Assembly: GCA_036674765.1 (NCBI GenBank) | Contig: JARVKI010000047.1 | Span: forward strand, 124,001-188,000 | Reading direction: 5' to 3' | DNA from: Seiridium cupressi | Lineage: Eukaryota > Ascomycota > Sordariomycetes > Amphisphaeriales > Sporocadaceae | Length of the DNA: 64,000 nucleotides | Shown: positions 11,564 through 22,710 of the stretch, piece after piece | How the letters are laid out: each line of letters starts with the position of its first letter | How positions within the stretch are numbered: the first letter of the stretch is position 1 | Notes under the pieces: model-generated | What the model was told of the DNA's origin: nothing | The model's database searches: none | The model's input: only the letters and a program-made list of their open reading frames with translations | Made by a program: the position numbers and the translations under genes

Positions 11564-14500
11564 CTAAATTGATTCTGCCACGATATCATCAATCTGCTGG
11601 ATCAAAGCCTCAAACCGCTCCGATGTCGTGGGACTGGGTGTGTAGGACTCATCATCGTCCGACACGCTGATCGTATCGTCCTCCCAAACAACTCCCACCT
11701 CCTCGGCAGCTAACACTTGCTCGTGGCTCATCTTAGTTGCGTCAAGATCTGCCAAGACTTCCTCAACGCGGCGGACCCAGTAACGAGTTAGAAAGACATC
11801 AAATGTGTCACCAGTATCTTGGAGTTCGTTAACGAATTCCTGAACCAATTTATCCAAGAGATCTAATAAATCGTGGTCCTCCTCCTGTATCTCCTTGATT
11901 TCTTCTTCGGAGTAAGGGCGATAAATTGAGTGTCGCGCGCCCAGACTTGAGCATGTGTGTCTAATCTCCAGAGCTTGGAATGTGAAAAGTCTCAAAACGG
12001 AATGGGAAACATGATTCCACACGGCGGCTTCAATCGGTATCAGGCGCAGGAACTTCGACAGGCAATGCACACATTCCTGCAGTACAGTACGACGCTCTTG
12101 CTTGCTGGTGTAGTCTCTCAAGTAGTCCGCTTCGGGGTTTCGATTCTGCGCAGATGAGGTATTGTGAAACTCGATGTCACCGTTATGATGTAGATCGAGA
12201 CTTGCTTGGATACAGCGGCTGTTCTTGTCGTCTCCAGCGCGAGACCTCGCCTCAGAGACCAACCTCTCTATCACCTCTTCGAGGGAGTATGCTTTACAAG
12301 AAGGAAACATGTACCGAAAAGAGTCACGAGCGTACGTCTGTGATGGAAGCTCTCTATCCTCAAGGAATATGTCCCACAAATAGCGGAAGAACTGGGTCGT
12401 AGTGTTGCACCCTGCCACGACACAGCCACAGCAACACCCATCCGAAAACTGTAAAGGCGCAACCTTCTGAAGAACGTCACCTATAATATCAAGGTCTGCA
12501 GCCATAAGGCATTCAATTCTTTTCAGAGGTAGGATTTCATGTGCCAACGTGAGAACGGGGACGTGTATTTCTTGCAACCCATGTTCTATCCACCTGTTGG
12601 GCGGAAAAGCACCTGAGATATCAGCGCCGTGCTGTATGAACCAGACAATGATTTCTGAGCCAACAAGCGAATGATATCTTCCTTTGTGTAGAAGAATCTC
12701 TCCAAGAGGCGTGTTTCCATACACATCCGCATGGTTCACATCCTCGAAGCCACTTTCAAAGAGCAGCTGGGGCGATTCTTGCCCTTTCCCAGCTGGAGAA
12801 ATATACCGATTCTATTCCATGATAGACGGATTTCTTGGCGGCGAATGTTCGATCTTGAAGCAGATCCTTGTAGTTTTGTGGCAAATCAAAGCCTATCTCT
12901 GATAAAGCCTTCACGACGTCATACAAGTGACCGTCAATAATCTGCTGGCTATTCAGTTGGAGACGTTGGCACTCATATGTGCTCAAGTATCGAAGGGCTG
13001 CTGCTCGAAACTCTTCTCTGATATGTTTGATGGTTGAGATTATTCTCAACCCAACCGCTTGAGATGCAGAAGCCAATAGATCAAGAGGAGAAGCAATATA
13101 CTTGGGCGATAGCTGCCAACCATTGGACTGCAATAGGTCGAAGAGGGTGGAGCATGCACAATCTGTGCAAAGCTCCCAGCTCCTAAAATTACGACAAAGC
13201 AACCCTGATTCCTGGGCTGCAAGGTCTAATGCATGGGCCCCTTGGCTGTCTGGAATATCGAACTGTATCGAGTTATTCTGAGCAGCATGAAGAAGAACTT
13301 CCAGTACCTCAGAAGTTGAGCATTGTGCGGCGAGGTGAAATGGTGTTTGAAATGCATTGTTTTTCTCTCCCAGGGCATTGGGGTCTGCATCGAGGAGGCT
13401 TCTCAAGCGACCTGTTGCTCCCAAGATGACCGTTTTGCTCAATGCACCGAAGCCAAATACTGGAAGATGTCAGTCAACAGTGAAGTTCTCGACGGCTCGT
13501 CATGTCTCTCTGGGACAGCTAGCACATACACTCTGCAAAATCTGGACAACCGTCACATAGACGTCTCATGCCAGATAGAGCCATGGGGTTACCGATGTGG
13601 ACTCGCTGAATGATCTCTTGTGTTCGCGCAAAATTCTCATCATTACATCGATATAGTATCTTCATAGCTTCGCAGTAATCACTGAAGTTGGCGAGCCCAT
13701 TGATTTCGCCGAGTAATCCATCCACTGGTGAACTACGGGGAATTAGTAGTCATTCCATAATCTGGGGCGAAATTACCAAAATCGAGGCGCTTACTTTCCA
13801 CTATAATCGAATATGAGATCTGTTTGCTGTGTCTCCGCAAGGCGTCTTACTGAGGTCTCTGCGATCCTCTTCATGCAGGGATATGTTTCAAGTGTGCTGG
13901 AGGCCGTTTCCGACGACCAAAAATGCGCATCCAATCGGTACAAGAGCTATCAAACGTCAGAAAATATGAAAAACCTGTACACGGCTCATAATCATTTCAT
14001 CTTTCGTGTAATGTAGTCACTTACTTTTATCCATCTGTGTAGTGGCGATTCACCATGTTGATTCACATCATACCGAGAGCGTCTGCTGCGCTGATAAAGT
14101 TTCAGAATTGCACCAACCGAGTGGTACACAAGCTGTTCTACGACGAGAACGCGCTTCCCAATCTCTTCTCCAACCTTCCAATCATCCGGATTGCTGCCAT
14201 TTATCAAATCCCCAAAATTGTTGACCATGAGATTGATGAGTCGGAAAATTGGTGAATCCGCTTCATCTACCATTGCACGAAACATGAGGGTTGGCCCGAT
14301 GCTAAAGCCACCCGCACCTGATGTGTATGACATTGATAGCTCTAGCGAAGTGGAAAGTATTCTTCGGAAGCCAGTATATGAAACTATTCCGACGTGTGCA
14401 ATAGAGCTGGAATCGTCAGCCCCATATTCACAGCCAGGAAGATGCTGTGATTGGGTTGTCGCTTTCTTGATTGCATAAAAATTACCGAATCTTTTGGCCC

Positions 14501-15835
14501 AATGTTGTGTAACTGTTCTTAGCTTGCAAATACAAGTTCTTTGAGCACTGAGGATCGGAACTCTAGGTTGCTGACGAGTGTGTACCGTGATGGATTGTTC
14601 GGTATCAAATGCATCCTGCAAACTACTTGGTTTTGACATCAGTCTCCCTAGAAGAAGCCGAGGGCAGTTGACACTGGCGATTGCACCAGTTCCATTTGCA
14701 ACTCCTGTTATTGACATCAAACTGTTGTTCAACTCGGTGATTTTCTTTTCCAAGACCGTTTCTATGGTGGTTGCAATGACGGCTGGTAGCACGACTGATC
14801 TGGACATCACGCCCCGGAGTTGGCGTATGTCTTGATTCTGTTGACGAATAGCCTCTTGAATTGTATCCGTCGACGTCTGAATGGTACTTGTGGCTTTGTG
14901 TAGATCATTGGAAACGTCGGAAATATTATTGTTTACAGCTTGCAGATTTATTCCAAGGGATTCGTTTTGGGTTGTTCCCCTGCTCGAAAGCAAGTCGAGC
15001 TTGCTATCCATCGATATCATCGCAGCTTGCGTGGGAGGGAAGGAGAGAGCCATGGAGGCCAATGAAGTTTCCATGGGTCCCACTACAACACCCGGAGTCA
15101 GTGATTGCTTCTTCGACCATGCTTGGCGAGTTATTGGGAGTCAAAAACCACGTTTCAAGAGCAGAAACGCTTAACGAGGAGCCGCGTAAACTCCCGGAAC
15201 AGGCTATACGGGGCATGAAATAACCCTGGAAGCTGCTTACTGCTGGACTTAAGATCTGTCAGCGTCGATTGAGAATTGTTCACGTTAGCGTGAATGTCGG
15301 AAATGGTTGTTTTGATGATAGGTGTGGTCATTCTCAATCATTTCGGATCAGCCGTTGTATCGCCAGTTACCAGAAAGATAGCAAAAACATACAAATTGAC
15401 TACCTGCAGGCTGGTCTGTAAGGCATGGTTGGCAGACTCGAGTCTCCTATGTAGCTGCTCCAGGGTCGGTCGATGAAAAGGGTATGTCAATTTCCTTTTC
15501 TGTTCTTTCAGTCTCGATGCGAGGTTCGGGGACTCGCTCGACACATCTTGTAGCGATCCCAAGAATAGTTTCAGAGCCCAAAGCTCTCCTTCAACGGTCT
15601 TGAGCGATGACAAAAGAGGCGATCCGTTGGTTTTCAAGATTGCATCAATTTGAGGAGCCGCCAACTGCAAAGCGTTGACAATGTCTTGTGGGATGTTTGC
15701 TTGTCTGGAGATGGCAGATAGGTCAGGCTTTCGATCTTTGACGCCTTCGATATAGGAGGCGACACCTTTATAGACCTGCAGCCCGAGGGACATGATGCCC
15801 GCGGCTGACGCTATGAGCCCGAAAGCCTCCGCCAT
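11564..15835 (-). CDS. Fungal STAND-type N-terminal domain protein with ankyrin repeats
   Basis: This gene encodes a protein of about 1260 residues of the fungal class with a Helo-like STAND N-terminal domain. Exons are 15835..15393, 15332..15241, 15082..14025, 13946..13795, 13732..13530, 13459..about 12828 and 12766..11564; phases fit throughout. The last intron is uncertain: donors at 12827 or 12806 both keep frame, and the second gives a 40-nt intron. Residues 1-140 (MAEAFGLIASAAGIMSLGLQ onward) match the N-terminal domain that precedes NACHT or ankyrin modules. Residues 150-250 look coiled-coil (NNNISDVSNDLHKATSTIQ). Ankyrin-like segments include VNQHGESPLH, NNAFQTPFHLAAQ and VNHADVYGNTPLGEIL. 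I see no NACHT Walker motif. The C-terminus is acidic. Relatives are thought to act in self/non-self or stress signalling; the role here is unknown. Confidence 0.8.
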
Positions 15836-17120
15836 GGTGAGGCCGCTTCACGACTTGAGCAAAGTCAGATGCAATCAGGTGTCTCGGAGAAGAGATATTT
15901 GAAAGAGAAGGAGGTTTTTGGACATCAGAGCCTCGTCTTTGATCAGCAGGCTCTGGGAAGAGGGGCAATATGCAGACGGCGCAGCCACTATGCACTGTCA
16001 CCCAATAACCCCTATTCATTGGACAACGGCATTAGGAGCTGGGGAAGTTGGGCAGCATCCCTTCCAGAAGGTTCATGATTGGCAGCAGAGCAACACAGCC
16101 TTTTTACACTTTGAACACTGAGCTAGCTGTCTCGAATCCAAACTGGAAGGATGTGCCGAATTGAGTCGCCGAGTGCCCACATTTGGAGAAGTCAGCATTG
16201 CACATTGCAGCCTCGCGGCCTCTGAAGACGGCTTATATATATTAAAGTCGCATCTTCTGTCATAGGCAAGTAGTTATTATGAAAATTTTACTTTTTATTC
16301 GATATTTGAAGCTCCTGAATAGCGATTTAACAATAAATTCTTAGAGTTCTCTGGCCTATATCTATAACACTGATAAAAAAGTGATTGAGCCGGATGAGAT
16401 GATGGAACGGTCTGGCTCACACGCTCGTATAAACCGTGAACCGTACAGTATATGAATCATGGCACGCTATCACATTTGAACTTCGCTGATGTATAAGGAC
16501 AGTCATGGGGTCAACGGAAAAGAGAGCCGCCCTCCAAGTATTAACATTATTAGGAATCAAGTCTCACAGGATATGTATCCATAGTAACTCGCTGATCAGT
16601 CAAACGACAATAGTATAGTAAACCATCTTTCTCCTGTCAGTCTTTGATCATTTTATTGAGTACCTCGCAAATCGGCATTATGCATCAACAGAGAATGTCG
16701 ACTGATAGCGAGATCGCCTGGTTGCAGAGAGCGGCCTCCAAAATGGCGAGATTGGGACAGATATTCTTTTGGGATGGGAGCTATGACAATCGAAGTGGAA
16801 TTTGAGTCGATTGCCAGCGACAGCTTGAGCTCTCGTGGTGGTTTGTAATAGCCTCAGTTTACCAGTACAGGTCGTATCTCAGTGAAATTTACTGTTACAA
16901 AGGACCATGGTTCATCACAGGCGATAAGATCATGAAGAAACCTAAAACAGGTTCCCTGTTTCATTGTCGATGCGGCAAGCATAAAGGAAGAGCGGGCATG
17001 TTCTTTTGGTTTTTGAAAAAGCGACGAGAGAGTTGCAGTAGCCCTATCTATATGGCAAACGGCAGTTGCGCTAGCTTGCAAGCAGCCGAAACTTGCTCTT
17101 TGTGGCACCTGACGAACGGA
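15836..17120. other. Upstream region of the STAND-N/ankyrin gene, no gene seen
   Basis: The first few hundred bases are the likely promoter and leader of the minus-strand ankyrin gene. The part at 16200-16700 is AT-rich with only tiny ORFs. No domain, RNA or repeat is recognised. Confidence 0.5.
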
Positions 17121-17450
17121 CTGCTTACCACATGATTGCGTTACCAGTCCACTTGTGCGATGGTGTATTGTCTTGATGCGGGTTTGTTACAAGCACCGAT
17201 TTCGCATGGGCAGCACGTGGAACTTTGTATCAGCGTGGTTTGGTTTACCAGCACACATATACCATAAAGCTGTGGGCCAATCAAGGCAAGGAATCACTAC
17301 CAGCAAGCGATTCCAAACTGGCCAAAAATATGGCCGGTTACCAGTACACCTGGGCGGTGATGAAAAGTCGAGGCAGGGAGAAGCGAATCCTTGTTACCAG
17401 CGCCAATTCCGGACTGGCACAACTCGCATATGTCACCAGTGCACACGTAG
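17121..17450. repeat. Degenerate tandem repeat, unit about 95 bp
   Basis: Two adjacent segments, about 17290-17350 and 17386-17446, align over some 60 bases with the same order of blocks: GAATC, then TACCAGC, ATTCC, ACTGGC and YACCAGT-NN-AC. Shorter, more decayed copies lie at about 17124-17152 and 17226-17258, again ending in TTACCAG followed by CAC. Similarity was read by eye. No terminal inverted repeats or coding sequence mark it as a known transposon. Confidence 0.45.
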
Positions 17451-18918
17451 TCTAGCGACGTTCTGCGCCAGTGGATGGCTGCTAGTGTCACCCTGGATGA
17501 GCATAATATGGAGACATGAGATAGTAAAGGCGTGGGATTCAGAGGCAGATACGTATAGCAGTATTTCCACAAACAAGGACGGTAATATTCATACCTATCA
17601 GACTCATATTATCCTGAGTGCCCATTATACTTGTTAACGCTGGGAATTACGATCACGACAAGCTATTGATTGTGCTTGACAAGCATAGATGGATACTTGT
17701 TTTAACCTTGTTGTGTGCCAGCCTGGGCTCTCTACTTTTTATTTACGGAGTTGGCTGCTGTCTAGAATCGCATATGACGGGGCACGGGGGGACAAAGAAC
17801 AGAGTGTACGATATTTCGAAACTGGCTAGTTATTATATGATCATGTATTTTATATGCACACTAAACAACAGAAGGATTAGAACATGGCTGGATTTGGGAG
17901 CGGCTAGAAACTGCACCTGCTTCATAGCAAGCCATCCTAGTCACGGCTGCATTTCGATATTAGTGAATACGGCCAAATGATTTAAAGTCTACAGGTGGTG
18001 TGGCAAGATGCTTTTTATGACGAACTGGGAAGGAGAGGGAGGTTTCTCAGGAGCTCCGACGAGACTAAATGCTCCGCGGACCAAGGGCTTCAGTCCGCGG
18101 AATCCATACTCGGGTAATAGCCTGTAACAATCAAAGATCGTTTTTGTTTAAACGTTCATCTTTCCTATATAATTGTTTATGAGTTCTTATGATGCCGGCC
18201 TATCAACGCACGGTTCTAACCAATAATTTCCTGAGCCGAGCCTGAGTAAAAACGGCATCGGCGATAGGCCCGATATGACCGGGGGGCAGCTCCCATGGAC
18301 ATCCAACTACTTCACATGGTCTCGAGGGTGTGTAAGACGGTACGTGGTAATTACATTGGCCATTCAATCAATCCGATCTTATAGACAGACAACCTCGTCG
18401 AATTGGATGGTTAGAGAAATATGACGAGTCCTGGGCATCTTTTCATCTGCGGTGGCTGATGTTCGAGATATAGAAATGTGTGATTGACTCTGAACGTAGG
18501 CACATGGATACGGAGATCACAAAATCAACATCAATTTCCCGGTATTTTCTTGATATTGAACCACCACGTTTGATTGTGAATATACGGCTATGATATTTCG
18601 CAAAAAGAAACCGGGAAGTTCATTGTACTTTTTAATCGAAACTCATGGAGTCGGGCGAGTGCCCGCAGTGACAGATATGTAAAGGCTTTTTAGTAATAAG
18701 ATCACCATCATGGGCAGATCCAGGATACCAAAGCTTCGATGCTACGAGGGTGGGAATTCTTGGTGAAATTTTAAGTAATGTATGTATTAAATGATTTACA
18801 ACCAGCCCTTTTTCGCATAGGGCGGCGGGTGATGATAAGGTATATGCCAAATCCAAAAACGCCCAATGATGCAACTTCTTTTCGGGTAACCCAGCACTAT
18901 CATCGCTGTTTGCCCGCC
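17451..18918. other. Gene-poor stretch 3' of ppn2
   Basis: No gene is recognised; the longest plus-strand ORF (about 17618-17980) starts with GTG and has no early ATG. One symmetric site stands out: TCCGCGGAC at 18073-18081 and its reverse complement at 18093-18101, each containing the self-complementary CCGCGG. Such CGG/CCG pairs resemble Zn2Cys6 transcription-factor sites, but no gene start lies close by. Confidence 0.4.
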
Positions 18919-20301
18919 TCATTGATCACCTCTCTTCTTCCGCCTCTGCTCCTCTTCCACCTTTGACTTCTCCCCTGGCGCAATCTCACAATCCACGCTC
19001 ACAATCCTGTGCCCGATCTTGCCATCCTGTAGCCCGAATATCATGGCGCTCAGTTTTCCACCTTTGACGCAGCTGCTATCGAGGCCAAATGCAAATTTCC
19101 CAACATTGAGACCCCTTTTTGCATCATGGCCATACACGACAGTCGTCCTTTCTGCCTCGGACGTGCGGTTCGCTTGACTCTCGTCCCACGCATCGCTCCA
19201 GGGCTTGCCATTTCTTCCCTCTTGGGGAAGTGAGACGTCGTGGTCACCCGTTCCTTCGCCGCGCTCTCTCGAGGCAATCAGCTCCTTCTCGACCTCCTCG
19301 TCGGACACGGAGACGTGTTTCTTCGCCCTCTCGGATGCAAGGTCCTCGAGCATCTGCTTTATGCGCACGCGCCGCACTTGTTCGGCGGGAAATACGAGAG
19401 TTCGCATGTGCATGACAGCCCAAGGATCCTGGTTCTCAAGAGCCACATCTGGAACAAGCCCTGCATGTACTACCACGACGTTTCCATAGCCGGGAATAGG
19501 GCCGACTTTTAGTATCACGGGAAGATTTGAGAGCCACTCTCGTTGCTTCTGCGTCAGGGATCTCGCAACTTGCACCTCGGCGCTTTGCGACCCTGATTGT
19601 CCCGCAAGCGCAGGTTCGGCCATATCGTCCACTGGCTCAGGAGTCAGGCCCTTAAGATCGCTGATCTTGCCGCCGTCGATGCTAGCCCCAATTACGTTCT
19701 TAGAGTTTGCGTTCTCCCATGCCAGGAGGATACGATCTTCGTGATTTCCCCGTACGCCGCTGGCGCCCATATCCATAGCAAGCTGCACCACGCCGGGCGA
19801 GTCTACGCCCTTGTTGATCAAATCGCCAGTAAATATAACATGATCACCTCGTTCTTTCGAGTATTCGACCTCCTTGAGTAGCGCCTTCAATTCTTTGATT
19901 TGACCGTGGACATCACCAATGATGATCAGGCGCGACGACGACGGCGGCGACGTGGGCAGCTTCTCGGAGGGTAGTGTTGACAAGGAGATCAGGTCCTTCA
20001 AGGGCGGGCGGGCGTAAGTCCCATATGACATTGGCGGCATGGGCTTCTGAGCTGCAGCCAGGTCTGCAAACGTGGTTTCGGCATGGTCGTGCTGTTCGGC
20101 GGCGGGGGCATTGCTTCCACCACCGCCGTTTCCTGTAAACGGAGTGTTGAGAGGCATGATCGTCTTCGCTGTCTCCGCCATCTTGTCGAACTTAGCATAG
20201 CAGAGGTAGATTGTTCCAAAGATCAGGACTATGGCAATGCCAAACAGGCGCCGCCGCCGTGTGCGCGGATGTAGGTGTGGGGAGAAAAAGAGGGCTGCCA
20301 T
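18919..20301 (-). CDS. ppn2: Vacuolar endopolyphosphatase, Ppn2-type metallophosphatase
   Basis: This encodes a calcineurin-like metallophosphoesterase of the Ppn2 family, which cleaves inorganic polyphosphate within the chain inside the vacuole. It is a single exon of 460 residues starting at ATG 20301. Residues 18-35 form one hydrophobic helix after an Arg-rich stretch (HPRTRRRR), the type II signal-anchor layout of the yeast enzyme. Metal-binding motifs occur in order: GDVHG at 129-133, GDLINKG at 159-165, GNHED at 185-189, a VVVVHAGLVP block near 275 and YGHDAKRG near 400. The family also resembles bacterial diadenosine tetraphosphatases and PPP phosphatases, so substrate is inferred from the membrane anchor and motif spacing. 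Confidence 0.88.
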   Translation of the reverse strand: MAALFFSPHLHPRTRRRRLFGIAIVLIFGTIYLCYAKFDKMAETAKTIMPLNTPFTGNGGGGSNAPAAEQHDHAETTFADLAAAQKPMPPMSYGTYARPPLKDLISLSTLPSEKLPTSPPSSSRLIIIGDVHGQIKELKALLKEVEYSKERGDHVIFTGDLINKGVDSPGVVQLAMDMGASGVRGNHEDRILLAWENANSKNVIGASIDGGKISDLKGLTPEPVDDMAEPALAGQSGSQSAEVQVARSLTQKQREWLSNLPVILKVGPIPGYGNVVVVHAGLVPDVALENQDPWAVMHMRTLVFPAEQVRRVRIKQMLEDLASERAKKHVSVSDEEVEKELIASRERGEGTGDHDVSLPQEGRNGKPWSDAWDESQANRTSEAERTTVVYGHDAKRGLNVGKFAFGLDSSCVKGGKLSAMIFGLQDGKIGHRIVSVDCEIAPGEKSKVEEEQRRKKRGDQ

Positions 20302-21605
20302 CTCTTCGGCGGCGATCCGCTCCCTGGCTGTGACGGCCTCTTGACGTAGTGCTTGCGTTGGCGGGTGGCGCGTGGGGGGAAGACGAGTCGCAGACGTCGG
20401 CGGGCTGTCTTTCTCGCGAGTCTTCTGCCCCAGAATCCACGACCGGGTGCCTCGAAAATGTAGGAGAGAAAAGGATCGTTGCCTCGTCTCACATCGACAG
20501 TGCTATGGGTACCGCGGATCGGCAAGCTGGCTCTAGCTCGAGGGTAGCTTGGAGCGTTGTGGAGTTGGTGAGTATATCGTTAGAAGATAAACATATTAAG
20601 CATATCGCGCATAAAAGCAGATCTCATGCTCGTGCTGGTCAGTGGGCAGATGGAGAGAAGAGGGGGGATGCGAGGAAGGCCCAACCCAGCCGACTCATAC
20701 CACATGGCGCTCGGAAATGCGAGAGAAATTCTGTGTGGTGAGCCTGAGTAAGACATTGCCTTGGACGGTCTGCCGTCTTTACCGTCAGGTACAGCTGAGC
20801 TGGAGAGATGCGATCGATAGGGCGAATTTGCATGGTATGCACCCCGGCCAGGGGCACAGTCTATGCCCATCCTAGCAACTAGGCACGCGACAGTTTCTTT
20901 TACTGGGGCTCACGATTGTGGTCATTGGTTGCTAACGCTCGGCGTTGCTTATGCAGTCAGCAAGATGCCTGGCAGAGCCATGAACTGCTCGTCGGATTTC
21001 GGCTGCCCAAGCCCCTGAATTCACCAACGGGCGTCAGTGACATCTGTGGACAATACACCCTACATTTAGTCGCTCGACAACCCCAACGCAGCCAATTGTT
21101 ACATGAGACCTCGTTGATAGACGCCGTAGACATGATCGACGCCCTGCAGACCGATTTCTGACCTTTCAAGGTTTCGGGTCTACGCGTCCTTGGAGACTCC
21201 AAATTGATACGCTTTGACGTTGGACGGGCGACTATGCCCCATACATCCTTCACCCGGCGCTATGTTGTACGATAAAAGACGACTTACGCAAACTGGCCCT
21301 CTAAACTGCTAGCATCCTGGAAATGTCGAAATATATTTATCAGCCGCATGACGTGGACTGCGTTCCAAAACCCCGAGACTAGATTGCGGTAGGTATGAGA
21401 TGGGAATATTATTCTCGCATATTTCCGTGACTGACCAAACAGCCAGCCGGCATATCAAAGACTGCTGTGCACGTATTCTCATTGTACCTCCAGACTTGCG
21501 ATAGAACAATGTAATGTAGAGGATATCAAATGAACCACCAACGCCGCCCAATGCTGATGTTTCGACTGTCTTCGTAATCATACAGCCCGCCACACCCGAC
21601 TCGTT
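20302..21605. other. ppn2 upstream region and pet191 3' flank
   Basis: Both flanking genes are on the minus strand, so this holds the ppn2 promoter and leader (20302 upward) and the pet191 3' UTR (21605 downward). ORFs here, such as 20349-20741 plus, are Arg/Ser-rich and unrecognised. No other feature is seen. Confidence 0.55.
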
Positions 21606-22060
21606 TCATCTCTTCTTCTCCTGTTGCTGTTGCTCCTGCCTGTACCTCTCATTCTCGACTTCTCTCCAGTCCTTCGGTTCCGGCTCGTTGCCATCCGTCT
21701 TCTTGACGCCTCCGCCAAAGGCCGACTTTCCGGCGTACAGCTGGTATCCCTCTCCCGAATCCGTGGTCGACAGGTTCTGGAAGGTAATCGGCTGGTTTCC
21801 CCTGAATCGCTTGCGCATATCGATCATGCCCCGCCTGCACTCGCCGAAGCCCTTCTTCAGCTGTATGCATTTCGTCGGTAGTGTGCTGGCGAGCGGTTCA
21901 CGGAGACAGTCGGCGGCGCTGTGTCGCTGAACCATGACGCACTCGGATTCCTGGAGGCATTGCGCCAACGCGTCTCCTGCACGCAGAGGCGGTCAACAAG
22001 GCGGACCTGGGACAAGAGACAGAGGCATGACTTACTTATCTCCTTACACGAGCTCGGCAT
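21606..22060 (-). CDS. pet191: Pet191/COA5, cytochrome c oxidase assembly factor
   Basis: Pet191 is a small twin-CX9C-type protein of the mitochondrial intermembrane space needed to assemble cytochrome c oxidase. Exon 1 is only 25 nt, 22060..22036 (MPSSCKEI plus one base). The intron 22035..21977 has donor GTAAGT and acceptor TGCAG; exon 2 is 21976..21606. The 131-residue product has cysteines at 5 and 15 (CX9C), 21 and 32 (CX10C), and 45 and 55 (CX9C), followed by the family signature KKGFGECRRGMIDMRKRFRGN. Without the mini-exon the first CX9C pair would be incomplete, which supports the splice. It is divergent from the lipase gene, sharing a 650-bp upstream region. The Gln/Lys-rich C-terminal tail is longer than in yeast. 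Confidence 0.93.
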
Positions 22061-22710
22061 ATTGTCCGGAAAGTGGGCAATCGGGTTGGGTGAAGACTCG
22101 GGAGGAAGCTGTCGCAAACTCGAAAAATCGGCCGAGCCGATCAAAAGCGAGACCAGTGCAGTGCCTGTTTCCGGGGCCTCTGATTCGCCAGAAAGTTCCC
22201 ACGAACCCTCCGATCGCCTAGACTTACCCACAAGCTGGAGAACAGGGGTAGCCAATGTAAGTGTAGCGCAATTGAGTAAGGTAGCGGCCTGCATGTCCAT
22301 GGGCAGCGTGGACCATGCTATCATTGAAGCTTCGTCTCGTCTGAATTTCTTTCATGTGAAAATGATGAATCTATGACCGCATTTCTGTCTAAACTCTCTG
22401 TCTGGAGAGGCTTGTGTTGTGATCCGACACCAGAACAATTCGCTCTGTTGTCGATGCTACAGCTCTTCCCTTTCTGCCTGACGTGCATTGGCTCCTGGTC
22501 AACGACGAGAAAGGAAATTGACCTTCATTCCCTCGCGCATGTGATATCACTGGTTACCCGATCCAGACAACCCTCTACGCAAATCCTACGAGCTTTTCGA
22601 GATCCGGCCGCGTCTTGAATCCGCGGTTGTAACTCGGCTCGATCATATAGCTTTCCAGAGAAACGACTGTGGCATTTTGGTTTGGCACCTTCAAAAGTCA
22701 CTGCACAAAA
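22061..22710. promoter_or_regulatory. Shared upstream region between pet191 and the lipase gene
   Basis: This 650-bp non-coding stretch separates two divergently transcribed genes, so it should hold both promoters. I see no convincing TATA box or repeated operator. It is pyrimidine-rich toward the lipase start. Confidence 0.5.

Noticed and set aside
17155..17637. 160-codon plus-strand ORF
   Set aside because: It starts with GTG and runs through the tandem repeat; similar openness exists in other frames, so the repeat rather than coding explains it.
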